Assembly: GCA_945957605.1 (NCBI GenBank)
Contig: CAMFLR010000002.1
Location: forward strand, 710,496-774,495
DNA: 64,000 nt
Source of the DNA: an uncultured Isosphaeraceae bacterium
Lineage (GTDB): Bacteria > Planctomycetota > Planctomycetia > Isosphaerales > Isosphaeraceae
Direction: 5' to 3'
Below, one piece after another: positions 17,851 to 26,179 of this stretch. The notes beneath the pieces are model-generated. The model ran no database searches. It saw only the letters and a program-made list of their open reading frames with translations, and was not told the origin of the DNA. The stretch's first letter is position 1; every line of letters starts with the position of its first letter. A program made the translations under genes and the position numbers.

Positions 17851-18309
17851 ATGAGTTCAGAGATTTGCGATCAAAGTCATATTGAAGCGACTGCGCTTTT
17901 GTTTGCCTATGGAACTCTGGTGCCACGCGACCCGTTGGAACGCGCGCGGCTGAACTGGCAGCCCGACGCGGTACGCGGCCGGCTTTACGATTTGGGCCCC
18001 TACCCTGGCCTGCTTGACCTGAATGCCGAGGGCGCTCCCTGGGTCGAAGGATTTTGCCGGCCTGTCGAGCACGATGAATTGATCCATCGGCTCGACCCTT
18101 ATGAAGCGGTGGCCGAGGGGCTTTATCGCCGCGAACGAACGCCCACGCGCGAAGGGCGTACCGTTTGGGTTTACGTTTACAACCGCCCACTTCCTCAGGC
18201 TGCACGAGGACCGATTGACTCCTGGCACGGTCCCGCCAGTGGTTATCGCGCTCCGTCGCTCCACCAGAATGCCTCGGCACTCGAAGTCACACCCGGAGGC
18301 GAGTCATGA
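17851..18309 (+). CDS. Gamma-glutamylcyclotransferase-like (AIG2/ChaC fold) protein
   Basis: The protein has 152 residues. The N-terminal FAYGTL motif (the substrate-binding loop YGTL/YGSL) is followed by [15 protein letters not shown] and the HRLDPYEAV block, whose Glu is the expected catalytic residue. It ends with VYVYNRP, then PIDSW. These proteins release 5-oxoproline from gamma-glutamyl amines or act as related cyclotransferases in the cytoplasm. The TGA overlaps the ATG of the decarboxylase gene (ATGA, 18306-18309), implying coupled translation. Confidence 0.88.
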   Translation: MSSEICDQSHIEATALLFAYGTLVPRDPLERARLNWQPDAVRGRLYDLGPYPGLLDLNAEGAPWVEGFCRPVEHDELIHRLDPYEAVAEGLYRRERTPTREGRTVWVYVYNRPLPQAARGPIDSWHGPASGYRAPSLHQNASALEVTPGGES

Positions 18310-19970
18310 CGACCGAACACAAGAACGCGTCAGCAACCGATGAAATTTCGATCGGTCAATACCTGATCGACCGGCTCGTATCGCTGGGTTTGAAGCACGC
18401 GTTCGGAATCCCCGGCGATTATATTCTCACGCTTTACAAGATGCTCGAATCGAGCCCAATCAAGCTCGTGGGAATGACTCGCGAGGATAGCGCGGGCTTC
18501 GCGGCCGATGCCTATGCGCGAATCAACGGGCTGAGCTGCGTTTGCGTGACATACTGCGTCGGCGGCCTCAGCGCGTGTAACTCGATCGCCGGTGCTTATG
18601 CCGAGAAATCACCGGTCGTTGTGGTTTCGGGTTCACCCGGAATGCGCGAGCGCGAGCACAACCCGCTGCTACATCACAAGGTGAAGGATTTTTCGACGCA
18701 GGCCGAGGTCTTCGAGAAAATCACGGTCGCCACCGCTGTGATCGAGGATCCCACGCGTGCCTTTGCCGAGATCGATCGCGTGCTCGCCGCCGCGCTTCGA
18801 TACAAGCGTCCGGTGTACATCGAGATCCCCCGCGACCTCGTGCAAGCCACGGCACCTCGTCCCACCAAGGCCCCTGCTCCCTTGCCGCCAAGCGATCCCG
18901 ATGCTCTGCGAGAGGCGCTCGACGAAGCTGAGGAACTCCTTAAAGCCGCAGCGCGACCGATGATCTTGGCCGACGTCGAAGTTCACCGCTTTGGCCTTCA
19001 AGACGAACTGATCAAGCTGGCCGAATCGACTGGCATGCCGATCGCCACGACCATCCTGGGCAAGAGCGTCGTCAGCGAGCAGCATCCGCAGTTTGTGGGC
19101 GTTTACGAAGGGGCGATGGGACACGCACACGTTACAGAGTTTGTCGAAGCTTCGGATTGTTTGCTGATGCTCGGCTGCTTCATGACGGATATCAACCTCG
19201 GAATCTTCACGGCGAAGCTTGAACCGTCGCGCTGTATTGATGCAACGAGTGAAGACTTGCGGATTCATCATCATCATTATCGCGACGTGCGGCTCGACGA
19301 TTTTCTCCGCGGCTTGATCGCACGAAATATGAAACTCAAAACCGTGCCGCTTCCTGAGCGTTCGCTGGCGCCTCGCGTGAAATGGGTTGCCGAGCCGGAC
19401 AAGTCGCTGACCACCGCACGGTTATTCACGCGACTCGACAGCATGCTCGACCGCGAAATGACGGTGATCGCCGATATTGGCGATTCGCTGTTTGGTTCAT
19501 CCGACCTGACGATGGGTCGACGCACCGAGTTCATCAGCCCCGCGTATTACACAAGCATGGGTTTCGCCGTGCCGGCGGCCGTCGGTGCCGGGATGGCGAA
19601 TCCGAAGTCGCGGGCGCTCGTCATCGTGGGCGACGGCGCGTTTCAGATGACGGGCATGGAGATTTCAACCATTGCGCGGCTGGGGCTGAATCCGATTGTT
19701 GTTGTCATGAACAATAAAGGATATACGACCGAACGCTTCTTGCTCGAAGGCAGTTTCAATGACATCCCCAACTGGGCCTATCACAAAATTCCCGAAGTGA
19801 TTGGTGCCGGGAAGGGATTTGAAGTTCGGACTGAAACCGAGTTGGATGCGGCGCTCGAAGCGGCTTTGGCGAATACGTCGAGCTTTAGTTTGCTGAATGT
19901 GCACCTTGCGCCGCTGGACCGGAGTCCTGCGCTGGAACGGTTGGCAAAGCGGTTGGCGAAGTTGGTGTGA
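18306..19970 (+). CDS. Thiamine diphosphate-dependent 2-oxoacid (pyruvate/indolepyruvate) decarboxylase
   Basis: The protein has 554 residues, the size of PDC/IPDC enzymes. An N-terminal Pyr domain contains the activating Glu in MTREDSAGF (about residue 58) and the double histidine in LLHHKVKDF (about 121), which is diagnostic for decarboxylases rather than acetolactate synthase. A central domain follows, then a PP domain with the ThDP motif [13 protein letters not shown] ... NNKGYTTE (about 441-475). It should convert a 2-oxoacid to an aldehyde and CO2 with ThDP and Mg. Whether pyruvate, indolepyruvate or a branched-chain acid is the substrate cannot be decided. It is coupled to the preceding cyclotransferase-like gene. 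Confidence 0.93.
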   Translation: MTTEHKNASATDEISIGQYLIDRLVSLGLKHAFGIPGDYILTLYKMLESSPIKLVGMTREDSAGFAADAYARINGLSCVCVTYCVGGLSACNSIAGAYAEKSPVVVVSGSPGMREREHNPLLHHKVKDFSTQAEVFEKITVATAVIEDPTRAFAEIDRVLAAALRYKRPVYIEIPRDLVQATAPRPTKAPAPLPPSDPDALREALDEAEELLKAAARPMILADVEVHRFGLQDELIKLAESTGMPIATTILGKSVVSEQHPQFVGVYEGAMGHAHVTEFVEASDCLLMLGCFMTDINLGIFTAKLEPSRCIDATSEDLRIHHHHYRDVRLDDFLRGLIARNMKLKTVPLPERSLAPRVKWVAEPDKSLTTARLFTRLDSMLDREMTVIADIGDSLFGSSDLTMGRRTEFISPAYYTSMGFAVPAAVGAGMANPKSRALVIVGDGAFQMTGMEISTIARLGLNPIVVVMNNKGYTTERFLLEGSFNDIPNWAYHKIPEVIGAGKGFEVRTETELDAALEAALANTSSFSLLNVHLAPLDRSPALERLAKRLAKLV

Positions 19971-20011
19971 GAGGAATCAATCGGACGCGATGAGTCTTGG
20001 TTCTCATGCGA

Positions 20012-20497
20012 TCAATAGACACCTCGTCGCACTTCGCCGTCAGCGTCGGGTACGATTGCTTCCATGACATCCTCCGTGTCATACAACCACGGAGGATAGA
20101 TCCCGACTGCGACACGCTTACCGTTTCTATCGGTAAGTTCTTTGATCAACTCGGCGCGGGTCTCTCCTGCAGTCCAGTGAAAATATCCCAATACGCTGAC
20201 ATCTAAGTCAACGACTAGAAACTCTTCACCATCGGGGACGGTCATCAACGCCGCCTCAACTAACTCGGCATCCACAGCTCCGCGGATCGGCAATTGCTTC
20301 TGGCGGAAGACAATCACGCTCGTGCCTGAAGGGGCGTTCATTAGCCGCTTTCGAAGTCCCTCTTCGTTATTGAAGAAGAGGAAGTCTTTTGCACCCGCCA
20401 TTCGCGAGTATCGGAAAAGGACCAGTATCTCGCCTTGATCTCTGATCCAGCTCTCGGCTCGCGATAGAAACTCGAAATCCGGGGTTGAAAGATCCAT
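20012..20497 (-). CDS. Small cytoplasmic protein of unknown function
   Basis: The protein has 161 residues from the ATG at 20497, which has GGAGG 11 bases upstream (a GTG six codons earlier is also open). It is a single alpha/beta domain with DLSTPDFEFLSRAESWI, FLFFNNEEGLRKRLMNAPSGT and EEFLVVDLDVSVLGYFHW. No signal or membrane segment is present. I do not recognise it; the size, acidity and lone setting resemble immunity or SUKH-like proteins, but no motif proves that. It is convergent with the decarboxylase gene. Confidence 0.6.
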   Translation of the reverse strand: MDLSTPDFEFLSRAESWIRDQGEILVLFRYSRMAGAKDFLFFNNEEGLRKRLMNAPSGTSVIVFRQKQLPIRGAVDAELVEAALMTVPDGEEFLVVDLDVSVLGYFHWTAGETRAELIKELTDRNGKRVAVGIYPPWLYDTEDVMEAIVPDADGEVRRGVY

Positions 20498-20602
20498 TAA
20501 TTTGATCGCCTCCACTCAGAGATGCGACAAATTCGAGTTGATGCTTCGAGGCAGCCAATGATCGACTTGGTCGAAGTGGACTGAACTTCTTGCGGCTGCG
20601 CC

Positions 20603-20624
20603 GCCCAGGTTCAAGAACCTGGGC
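20603..20624. repeat. Interspersed palindrome (GCCCAGGTTC family)
   Basis: GCCCAGGTTC (20603-20612) and GAACCTGGGC (20615-20624) are perfect 10-bp arms separated by AA. It sits in the 167-base gap between the unknown gene and rluD. No T-run is present. It resembles REP-like palindromes found in the intergenic DNA of planctomycetes. Confidence 0.6.
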
Positions 20625-20664
20625 TACCCATTCATCAGTCGACAACTATAAATCGCCACTACAT

Positions 20665-21654
20665 TTACGAGCGATATTTGCGCAGACTATTCAGCGTGCG
20701 GTCCATATCATCGGGCAGTGGAGCGGTGAAGTTCAGCACCTCGCCTGTCACCGGGTGCGTCAGCCGCAAGGAGTGTGCGTGCAATGCCTGGCGTTCAATC
20801 AAGGTTTGATCGGCATCATCGACTTCGGTACCAGCGATGTCTCCCAGCGCCAGGCTCGTGCGGCCCGAGTACATCTTGTCGGCGATGATCGCGTGGCCGA
20901 TGTGCGTCAGGTGAACGCGAATCTGGTGCGTGCGGCCGGTTTTGGGAAGGCATTTCACGAGTGCGAAGCCTCGAAAGCGTTCGAGAACTTCGTAAGACGT
21001 CACCGCTTCCTTGCCACCGTCGGCGAGAAGGCGGATTGCCATTTTTTCGCGGTTTGTGGGATGCGGGCCAATCATTTGACGGATCAGGTCGCGGTCGCGA
21101 TCGGGGGCGCCGTAGACGAGCGCGATGTATTCCTTCTGGATTGTGCGGTCGGCAAACTGCTTCGAAAGTGCGCCGTGGGCGCGGTCGTCTTTGGCGACAA
21201 TTAGCAATCCAGACGTGTCGCGGTCGAGCCGGTGGACGATTCCTGGCCGATTCTCGCCGCCGACGCTTGAAAGTTTGTCGAAGTGAAACTGCAAGGCGTT
21301 GACGAGCGTGCCGGTCCAGTTTCCTTTCGCGGGATGGGTGACGAGTCCCGGCGGTTTGTTGACGACGACGAACGCCTCGTCTTCGTAGATGATGCCGATC
21401 GGGATGTCTTGCGGTTCGTGCGTCGCTTCGGAAAGCTCGGGGAGCCAGACGCGGATGATATCGCCTTCGCGGACCTTGGTTGATGCCTTCGTCGGCTGGC
21501 CGTTGATCAGCACAGCGCCAGCGTCGATCACTTTTTGCACGACGCTGCGCGAGTAGTCGGGATAGCGCGCAGAGAGGTACGCATCGATCCGCTTGCCGAT
21601 CATGCGGGCCTTGACGACGAACTCAGTTGGTGTGGCCGAGAGTTCGTAGGGCAT
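20665..21654 (-). CDS. rluD: 23S rRNA pseudouridine synthase, RluA/RluD family
   Basis: The protein has 329 residues. I start it at the ATG at 21654 because the longer frame to 21969 is low-complexity antisense of the neighbouring gene. An N-terminal S4 RNA-binding domain (RIDAYLSARYPDYSRSVVQKVIDAG) is followed by the synthase domain with PPGLVTHPAKG, the catalytic Asp in IVHRLDRDTSGLL, and KTGRTHQIRVHL. This is the RluD-type architecture that modifies helix 69 of 23S rRNA. It lies directly downstream of the TPR anchor gene on the same strand, but a terminator separates them. Confidence 0.93.
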   Translation of the reverse strand: MPYELSATPTEFVVKARMIGKRIDAYLSARYPDYSRSVVQKVIDAGAVLINGQPTKASTKVREGDIIRVWLPELSEATHEPQDIPIGIIYEDEAFVVVNKPPGLVTHPAKGNWTGTLVNALQFHFDKLSSVGGENRPGIVHRLDRDTSGLLIVAKDDRAHGALSKQFADRTIQKEYIALVYGAPDRDRDLIRQMIGPHPTNREKMAIRLLADGGKEAVTSYEVLERFRGFALVKCLPKTGRTHQIRVHLTHIGHAIIADKMYSGRTSLALGDIAGTEVDDADQTLIERQALHAHSLRLTHPVTGEVLNFTAPLPDDMDRTLNSLRKYRS

Positions 21655-21671
21655 CGTCGCGCCAGTCCAAA

Positions 21672-21712
21672 AAGAAAGGCGAGCGTCGCACACCCGCGCG
21701 ACGGCTCGCCTT
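21672..21712 (-). terminator. Terminator between TPR anchor gene and rluD
   Basis: The perfect 9-bp arms AAGGCGAGC (21676-21684) and GCTCGCCTT (21704-21712) have an inner GTCGC/GCGAC stem. On the minus strand a T-rich run (TTTCTTTTTGG) follows. It sits just after the stop of the gene at 21734 and close to the rluD start, so rluD probably has its own promoter or depends on read-through. Confidence 0.65.
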
Positions 21713-21733
21713 GATTCTACGTGCGAAATCCAA

Positions 21734-22786
21734 TCAGGGTTTGGCGGCCGGCTTGGCGTCGTTCTTGAAGACGTCGGCAGGCAGTTCGGCCTTGGGAGCT
21801 GGCTTGGCTGCGTCCGCCGGCTTCGTTTCGGCCGGCTTGGCCGGAGTGGTTGCAGCCGGCTTCGCGGGCTCGGCGGCCTTCGGCGTTTCGGCCGGCTTGG
21901 TCGCGGGCATCGCGGGCTTGGCGGGCTCGACGGCCGGCGGCGGAGCGATGTCGAGCGGATTTGTGCCAAGCGGGCTACCGGTGCTGGGCGGAATGTTCGG
22001 AAGTGGCGGTAGGCCGGGAATCGCGCTTGCCGGCACGGTCGGGCCGTCGATCGGCGGGTGATTCAGCGGCAGGTCGCCAAGGCCACCCAGGCCGGGCAAG
22101 CCGGAAGGCGAGGGAGCCGTCGGCGCCTTGAAGGCATAGAGTTCCTTGTAGAAGTTGACGACTTCCGGATCCTCGAGCCGCTTGATCAGCCGTTCCGCCT
22201 GCTTGGCTTCAGTGGTCGTGGGCCAGCCGGCGATGACCGCCTTGTACTGGGTGATCGCTTCGGGCAGTTCGTTGCGAGCTTCGAGAACGCGGGCAGCGTC
22301 GAAGGTGGCTTCAAGCGCCTGCGGCGAATCCTTGGGAGCGTTCTTGGCAACGGCCTGGAAAAGTTCGAGTGCGGTTTTCAGCTTCGCAGTGGCTGATTCA
22401 CGGTCGTTCGGTAGAGCACGAACGGCGTCGGCGAAGTAGTTGGTCGCCGCTTGCAGCCGCGCTGCGTTCGCAACGTCGGTGTTCGGGTGTTCGTCGGCAA
22501 CTTCGACCTTCTGGGCCGGGGTGGTCGAGAGGATCAACTGGCTCCAAGCCTTGGTTTCCTTCGACTCCGAACCGACGACGCCACCAACGACGAACGGCAA
22601 GATCACGATCACCGCAACGACGCCGGCCAGCATCACCCAGAAACTCGCCCCTTGCTTCATGCCGTGGTAGAGCCACCGCGCAAGGAGCGTCATATCCTCT
22701 TCTGGGTTATGGATTACGGTCGGGGTCTCGTGCACATGCTCGTGCTCGACTTCGAGTTTGACCGCGGTACGCGATTCCTCTTTCAT
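21734..22786 (-). CDS. Membrane-anchored TPR protein with Pro/Ala-rich tail
   Basis: The protein has 350 residues from the ATG at 22786, with GGATGGA upstream. It has a cytoplasmic acidic N-terminus, one membrane helix (about 55-78, WVMLAGVVAVIVILPFVVGG), then a periplasmic helical repeat domain (about 85-215) whose TPR-like units include ANAARLQAATNYFADAVRAL and EARNELPEAITQYKAVIAGWP. The last 130 residues are Pro, Ala and Lys repeats (KPAxxAKPAET). The layout resembles YfgM/ancillary SecYEG-type TPR anchors, but the match is only by architecture. A periplasmic scaffold is inferred. Confidence 0.7.
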   Translation of the reverse strand: MKEESRTAVKLEVEHEHVHETPTVIHNPEEDMTLLARWLYHGMKQGASFWVMLAGVVAVIVILPFVVGGVVGSESKETKAWSQLILSTTPAQKVEVADEHPNTDVANAARLQAATNYFADAVRALPNDRESATAKLKTALELFQAVAKNAPKDSPQALEATFDAARVLEARNELPEAITQYKAVIAGWPTTTEAKQAERLIKRLEDPEVVNFYKELYAFKAPTAPSPSGLPGLGGLGDLPLNHPPIDGPTVPASAIPGLPPLPNIPPSTGSPLGTNPLDIAPPPAVEPAKPAMPATKPAETPKAAEPAKPAATTPAKPAETKPADAAKPAPKAELPADVFKNDAKPAAKP

Positions 22787-22968
22787 CGTTCCATCCCGTT
22801 TCAATCGAGCGAGACCAGCCCAGGCGCGGGCTGATCGACGGGGTGCTGAGGCGGCCAGAATTCCGCAGTTTCGAAAAGCACGATCCCTTCGCGCATCTTA
22901 CATGTAGGACTTGCCCTCGGTCAAGAACGGCCGGTCGGGTCGACTAAGACGATTCGCTCCCTGCGCGC

Positions 22969-23015
22969 AAAAACGCACGGAGGGCTCCAGTCTCAGCGAC
23001 CAGAACCCTCCGTGC
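22969..23015 (-). terminator. Terminator of the FG-GAP surface protein gene
   Basis: The perfect 10-bp arms GCACGGAGGG (22975-22984) and CCCTCCGTGC (23006-23015) are followed on the minus strand by GTTTTTG. It lies 38 bases beyond the stop of the minus-strand gene at 23053. Confidence 0.75.
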
Positions 23016-23052
23016 TGTGCAAACCACCGCGACCTTACGTCGCGATCGTAAC

Positions 23053-25731
23053 TTACTTGTGGCGCTTGGGCTTGGCGGCCTTCACCGGCTTGGCCGGGTT
23101 GTGCGTGAAGACGCGCGACGGCAGCGTGTGCACACCAACTCCCGTGTTCGACTTGTAGCTGGCGTACTGCTTCTTGGGTAGCAGGAAGCCACGGTTGTCG
23201 CGGAAGTGGCCAAACTTCGTGATCAGCACGTCGCTCTTGAGCAGATTGTTCGCGACGTGGCCGGTGGTCACCCCGTGCTTCGTGCGCTGGATGTACGCCT
23301 TGTTGGGGTAGAACTGGCCAAGCGGCGAGACATTCGCGGGGAGCGGGGTGTAGCCGTCCGGCCCCACAAGCTGGTTCAAGGTCGGCAGCAGGCGTTCGCC
23401 GTTCGGCGGCGGGAACGTGGTTGGCGTCTGGAATCCGACCGGCGTCAGGCCGGCCGCGAAGCCAGTGCCACCGCCGTTGTTTCCGGCGTTCGTCACAGTC
23501 GCCGAGGCCGAACCGGTGAAGGTCTGAGCACCGGCGGCGGTCGTCGTCACACCACGAATGGTGATCGTGGCGTTACCGTTCGACAGACCAAGCGCGGAGA
23601 CCGGGCTGATCGTGATGATCGCAAAGCCGTTGCCCGGCGTGAGCGTCGCGTTGGGATAAGCCACGCCATTGACCACGATCGTCGTCGGATCGATGTCGGT
23701 GCTGGCGTTAAAGCCAGTGGTGTCAAACACATAGATCAGCATCTGATTCTTGCTCGCGTCGATCGTGAACGGCGCGGTCTGAGAATTGATGCCGATTGTC
23801 GTGACGATTGACGCGTTGGCCGAGTTACCGGTACCGGCGACACCCAGCCTGAGGAATGTACCTTCGAGAGCGAAGACGCCACCCGCTGCGTTGCGCGACG
23901 TGCTCGGCGGGTTGCTACCAATCGTCGCGAGGCTGAAGCCAGGCGCACCGATGATGAGGTCGCCGATCGTGTCGTTGTCGAGGGTTCGGGCTCGTCCCTG
24001 GATGAAGGGGAAGCCGGAGACCGACGAACCAAGCGCCGCTGGGCCGATCGAGCCGGCCGCACCGCTCGGAACTGTGATCACGTTCGCGTTCAAAGCCGCG
24101 CTGGTCGCGTTGGCGAGCGGATAAACCGTCGACTGCGTACCAATCGCCGAGCTACCTGGGATCAGGTAGACCGCACCGTAGCCGCTGTTGAAGCCCGGCG
24201 CACCGATTGCGACTTCGTTGAAGACGTCGTTGTTGATGCGGCCGGTCTGAGTCACCGAGTAGCCCACCTGGTCGCCATTGCTGGCACCGCGGAGAGTCAA
24301 GACGGTGGATGTCGACGGGATGGCGCTCAGCGGGACGTCACCAAGGGGACGGGACGCGACCGGCGCACCGACGAGCACGTAAACCGCACCAGTGCCACCG
24401 TTTGCGGCCGGACCGCCGATGAGCACGTCGTCGAAGGAGGTGCTGGTGAAGTTGCCGGCCGTGCCAATCGAATAGCCCACGAGGTCGCCATTGGCGGCAC
24501 CGGTGACCGTCACACCCGGAACGTCCCTGGCAGCCGTGACGCTCGAATCGCCGATGCGATTGAGGCTCACGCTCAGGATGTTCATATTCGGGTCGAGCGT
24601 GGCGAAATTCTGCAGGTTGATACCGCCGTACACAAGGTACGCAAGACCATTGCCGGTGCCGGTTTGGGGCGCACCGATGAGGAGGTCATCGATCGACTGA
24701 TTGGCGCTCGTGGTCGCGCCGTCGATGTTGGTTCCGCCGAGCGAGAAGCCCGCCTGGTCGCCCGGGGCCACGCCTGTGAACGTGATGCCCGGAACAAAGC
24801 TCGCGAGATTCGACTGGCCGACGGTGTCGACGTTAAACACCGCGCCAAACGCGGGATTGCGAAGAGCCGTACCCGAGATGAGGTAAACCGCACCAGCGTT
24901 GGCGTTTCCGGCGATCGTCGTGCCGGGAGCACCGACGGCGATGTCGGGGAAACCATCGGTGATCACATCGCCGACGCCAGCACCCGAGGAGCCGAGTCGC
25001 GAGGCCGGCCGTGCGCTGACAAGGGTGACGATGTTCGTGGGAACCGTCGACGGCTGATCGACGTCGATCGTGGTCACGTTCTTGAGCGCCGGCCCGCCGT
25101 AAATAATGTAGGCACGGCCAGTTCCGGCGTTACCGCCAGTCGCGTCGTTCGCGCCTGGGGCACCGATCATGAACGAATTGAAACCCGATCCGTTGATATC
25201 GCCGAGCGCGGTGACCGACGCACCCAGCCTGGAATTCTGGTTGTCGCTCGTGATCTTCACGCCAGCGTACGCGAAGCCCTGGTTGCCGTTCGCGGGATTC
25301 GTCTGGGTCGAGTTGCCCAGCAACGCGAGGTCGCCGATTCGGCCCTGCGCGGCAAGCGAGGCCCAGTCGATGCTCGTTACGGTGCCGCCGTTCACCTGGG
25401 CCGAGCCGAAGATGAGGTAAGCGACGCCCGGCGGCTGGCTGTTGCCAAGGACCACATTTGTGCCGTTGCGGAGGACCGACGGCGCGCCTACGACGAAGTC
25501 GTCGTAGCCCGAACCGGTGAGGTCGCCGACGTCGGTAACCGACCAACCCACGCCGCCGCCGGCCTGGAAGCCGGTCTGAAGCACGCCGTAGGGCTGGCTG
25601 GCGACCTGCGACAGGTCAATATTGACGCCGGTCATGAGGTCGCGGCTTTCGAGAAGTTCAGGACGGAGGCGGTAAGTGAACCGCCGCCGGCGCGTCCCTT
25701 CGGAACGAGTTCCGCGTTTATTTTGAAACAT
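23053..25731 (-). CDS. Surface protein with FG-GAP (integrin-alpha-like) beta-propeller and LExRxL motif
   Basis: The protein has 892 residues. The basic N-terminus ends in RLRPELLESRDLMTG (about 21-35), the planctomycete LExRxLM-type motif found at the start of many exported surface proteins. About residues 50-620 contain seven FG-GAP-type repeats, each with a D-G-x-x-D-(V/I/L)-x-(I/V)-G-A-P core, for example GDLTGSGYDDFVVGAP, GDVITDGFPDIAVGAP and NDTIGDLIIGAP. Seven units are the number of a closed integrin-like propeller; the loops bind calcium. A beta-sandwich follows (about 620-770), and the C-terminus is Lys-rich. A cell-surface adhesion or binding role is inferred. It is transcribed alone and ends in a strong terminator. 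Confidence 0.88.
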   Translation of the reverse strand: MFQNKRGTRSEGTRRRRFTYRLRPELLESRDLMTGVNIDLSQVASQPYGVLQTGFQAGGGVGWSVTDVGDLTGSGYDDFVVGAPSVLRNGTNVVLGNSQPPGVAYLIFGSAQVNGGTVTSIDWASLAAQGRIGDLALLGNSTQTNPANGNQGFAYAGVKITSDNQNSRLGASVTALGDINGSGFNSFMIGAPGANDATGGNAGTGRAYIIYGGPALKNVTTIDVDQPSTVPTNIVTLVSARPASRLGSSGAGVGDVITDGFPDIAVGAPGTTIAGNANAGAVYLISGTALRNPAFGAVFNVDTVGQSNLASFVPGITFTGVAPGDQAGFSLGGTNIDGATTSANQSIDDLLIGAPQTGTGNGLAYLVYGGINLQNFATLDPNMNILSVSLNRIGDSSVTAARDVPGVTVTGAANGDLVGYSIGTAGNFTSTSFDDVLIGGPAANGGTGAVYVLVGAPVASRPLGDVPLSAIPSTSTVLTLRGASNGDQVGYSVTQTGRINNDVFNEVAIGAPGFNSGYGAVYLIPGSSAIGTQSTVYPLANATSAALNANVITVPSGAAGSIGPAALGSSVSGFPFIQGRARTLDNDTIGDLIIGAPGFSLATIGSNPPSTSRNAAGGVFALEGTFLRLGVAGTGNSANASIVTTIGINSQTAPFTIDASKNQMLIYVFDTTGFNASTDIDPTTIVVNGVAYPNATLTPGNGFAIITISPVSALGLSNGNATITIRGVTTTAAGAQTFTGSASATVTNAGNNGGGTGFAAGLTPVGFQTPTTFPPPNGERLLPTLNQLVGPDGYTPLPANVSPLGQFYPNKAYIQRTKHGVTTGHVANNLLKSDVLITKFGHFRDNRGFLLPKKQYASYKSNTGVGVHTLPSRVFTHNPAKPVKAAKPKRHK

Positions 25732-26179
25732 GGGAGACTCCCTTCTCCTGAAGCCTTATTCCTCGTCGCAACCGCTCCGGGCGGTGTGCCCATGAGTCGG
25801 GTCAGGTCAAGTCCCTCGAACGCCCGGCTCATGAGTGGATTGAACCACCAAGAGCTCCCGGCGCGGCACGACTTCGCCGCCAAGGGAATCCGATACACCC
25901 GGTTAAATCGGCCTTGACATGGGTGCAACTCCACCGATTTCTCCAGGATAAGCCGAGGTCAAGTCCTCTTCGCTTCGATCGCGCATTTCGATTCAACCCT
26001 GTCAATCCGAACATCCGATACCACCCACAAGCCAACGGGCGCCGGCCCGTTTCCCTCTTGATGGTTCTGCGCCCCCGCAAAAAGGGGGTGGTGGCCGTCC
26101 GGTCCGGAAGCCCCCAAAACGTCCCGAGACAATCGACGACCTCTCCCACCCCGACTGCGAAGCGGGCGGGAGTTCGAGG
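25732..26179. other. Divergent intergenic region upstream of the export operon
   Basis: These 448 bases lie between the FG-GAP gene (minus) and the TolC-like gene (plus). They should contain promoters for both. A TTGACA hexamer occurs at 25914-25919 without a good -10 partner at 16-18 bases. Two short palindromes are present, ACGGGC..GCCCGT near 26036 and CCCCC..GGGGG near 26073. No gene is supported. Confidence 0.4.

Noticed and set aside
24664..25917. 417-residue open frame on the plus strand
   Set aside because: It lies opposite the FG-GAP gene and has no motif or ribosome binding site.
25914..25919. TTGACA as a -35 element for the export operon
   Set aside because: No -10-like hexamer at 16-18 bases downstream.
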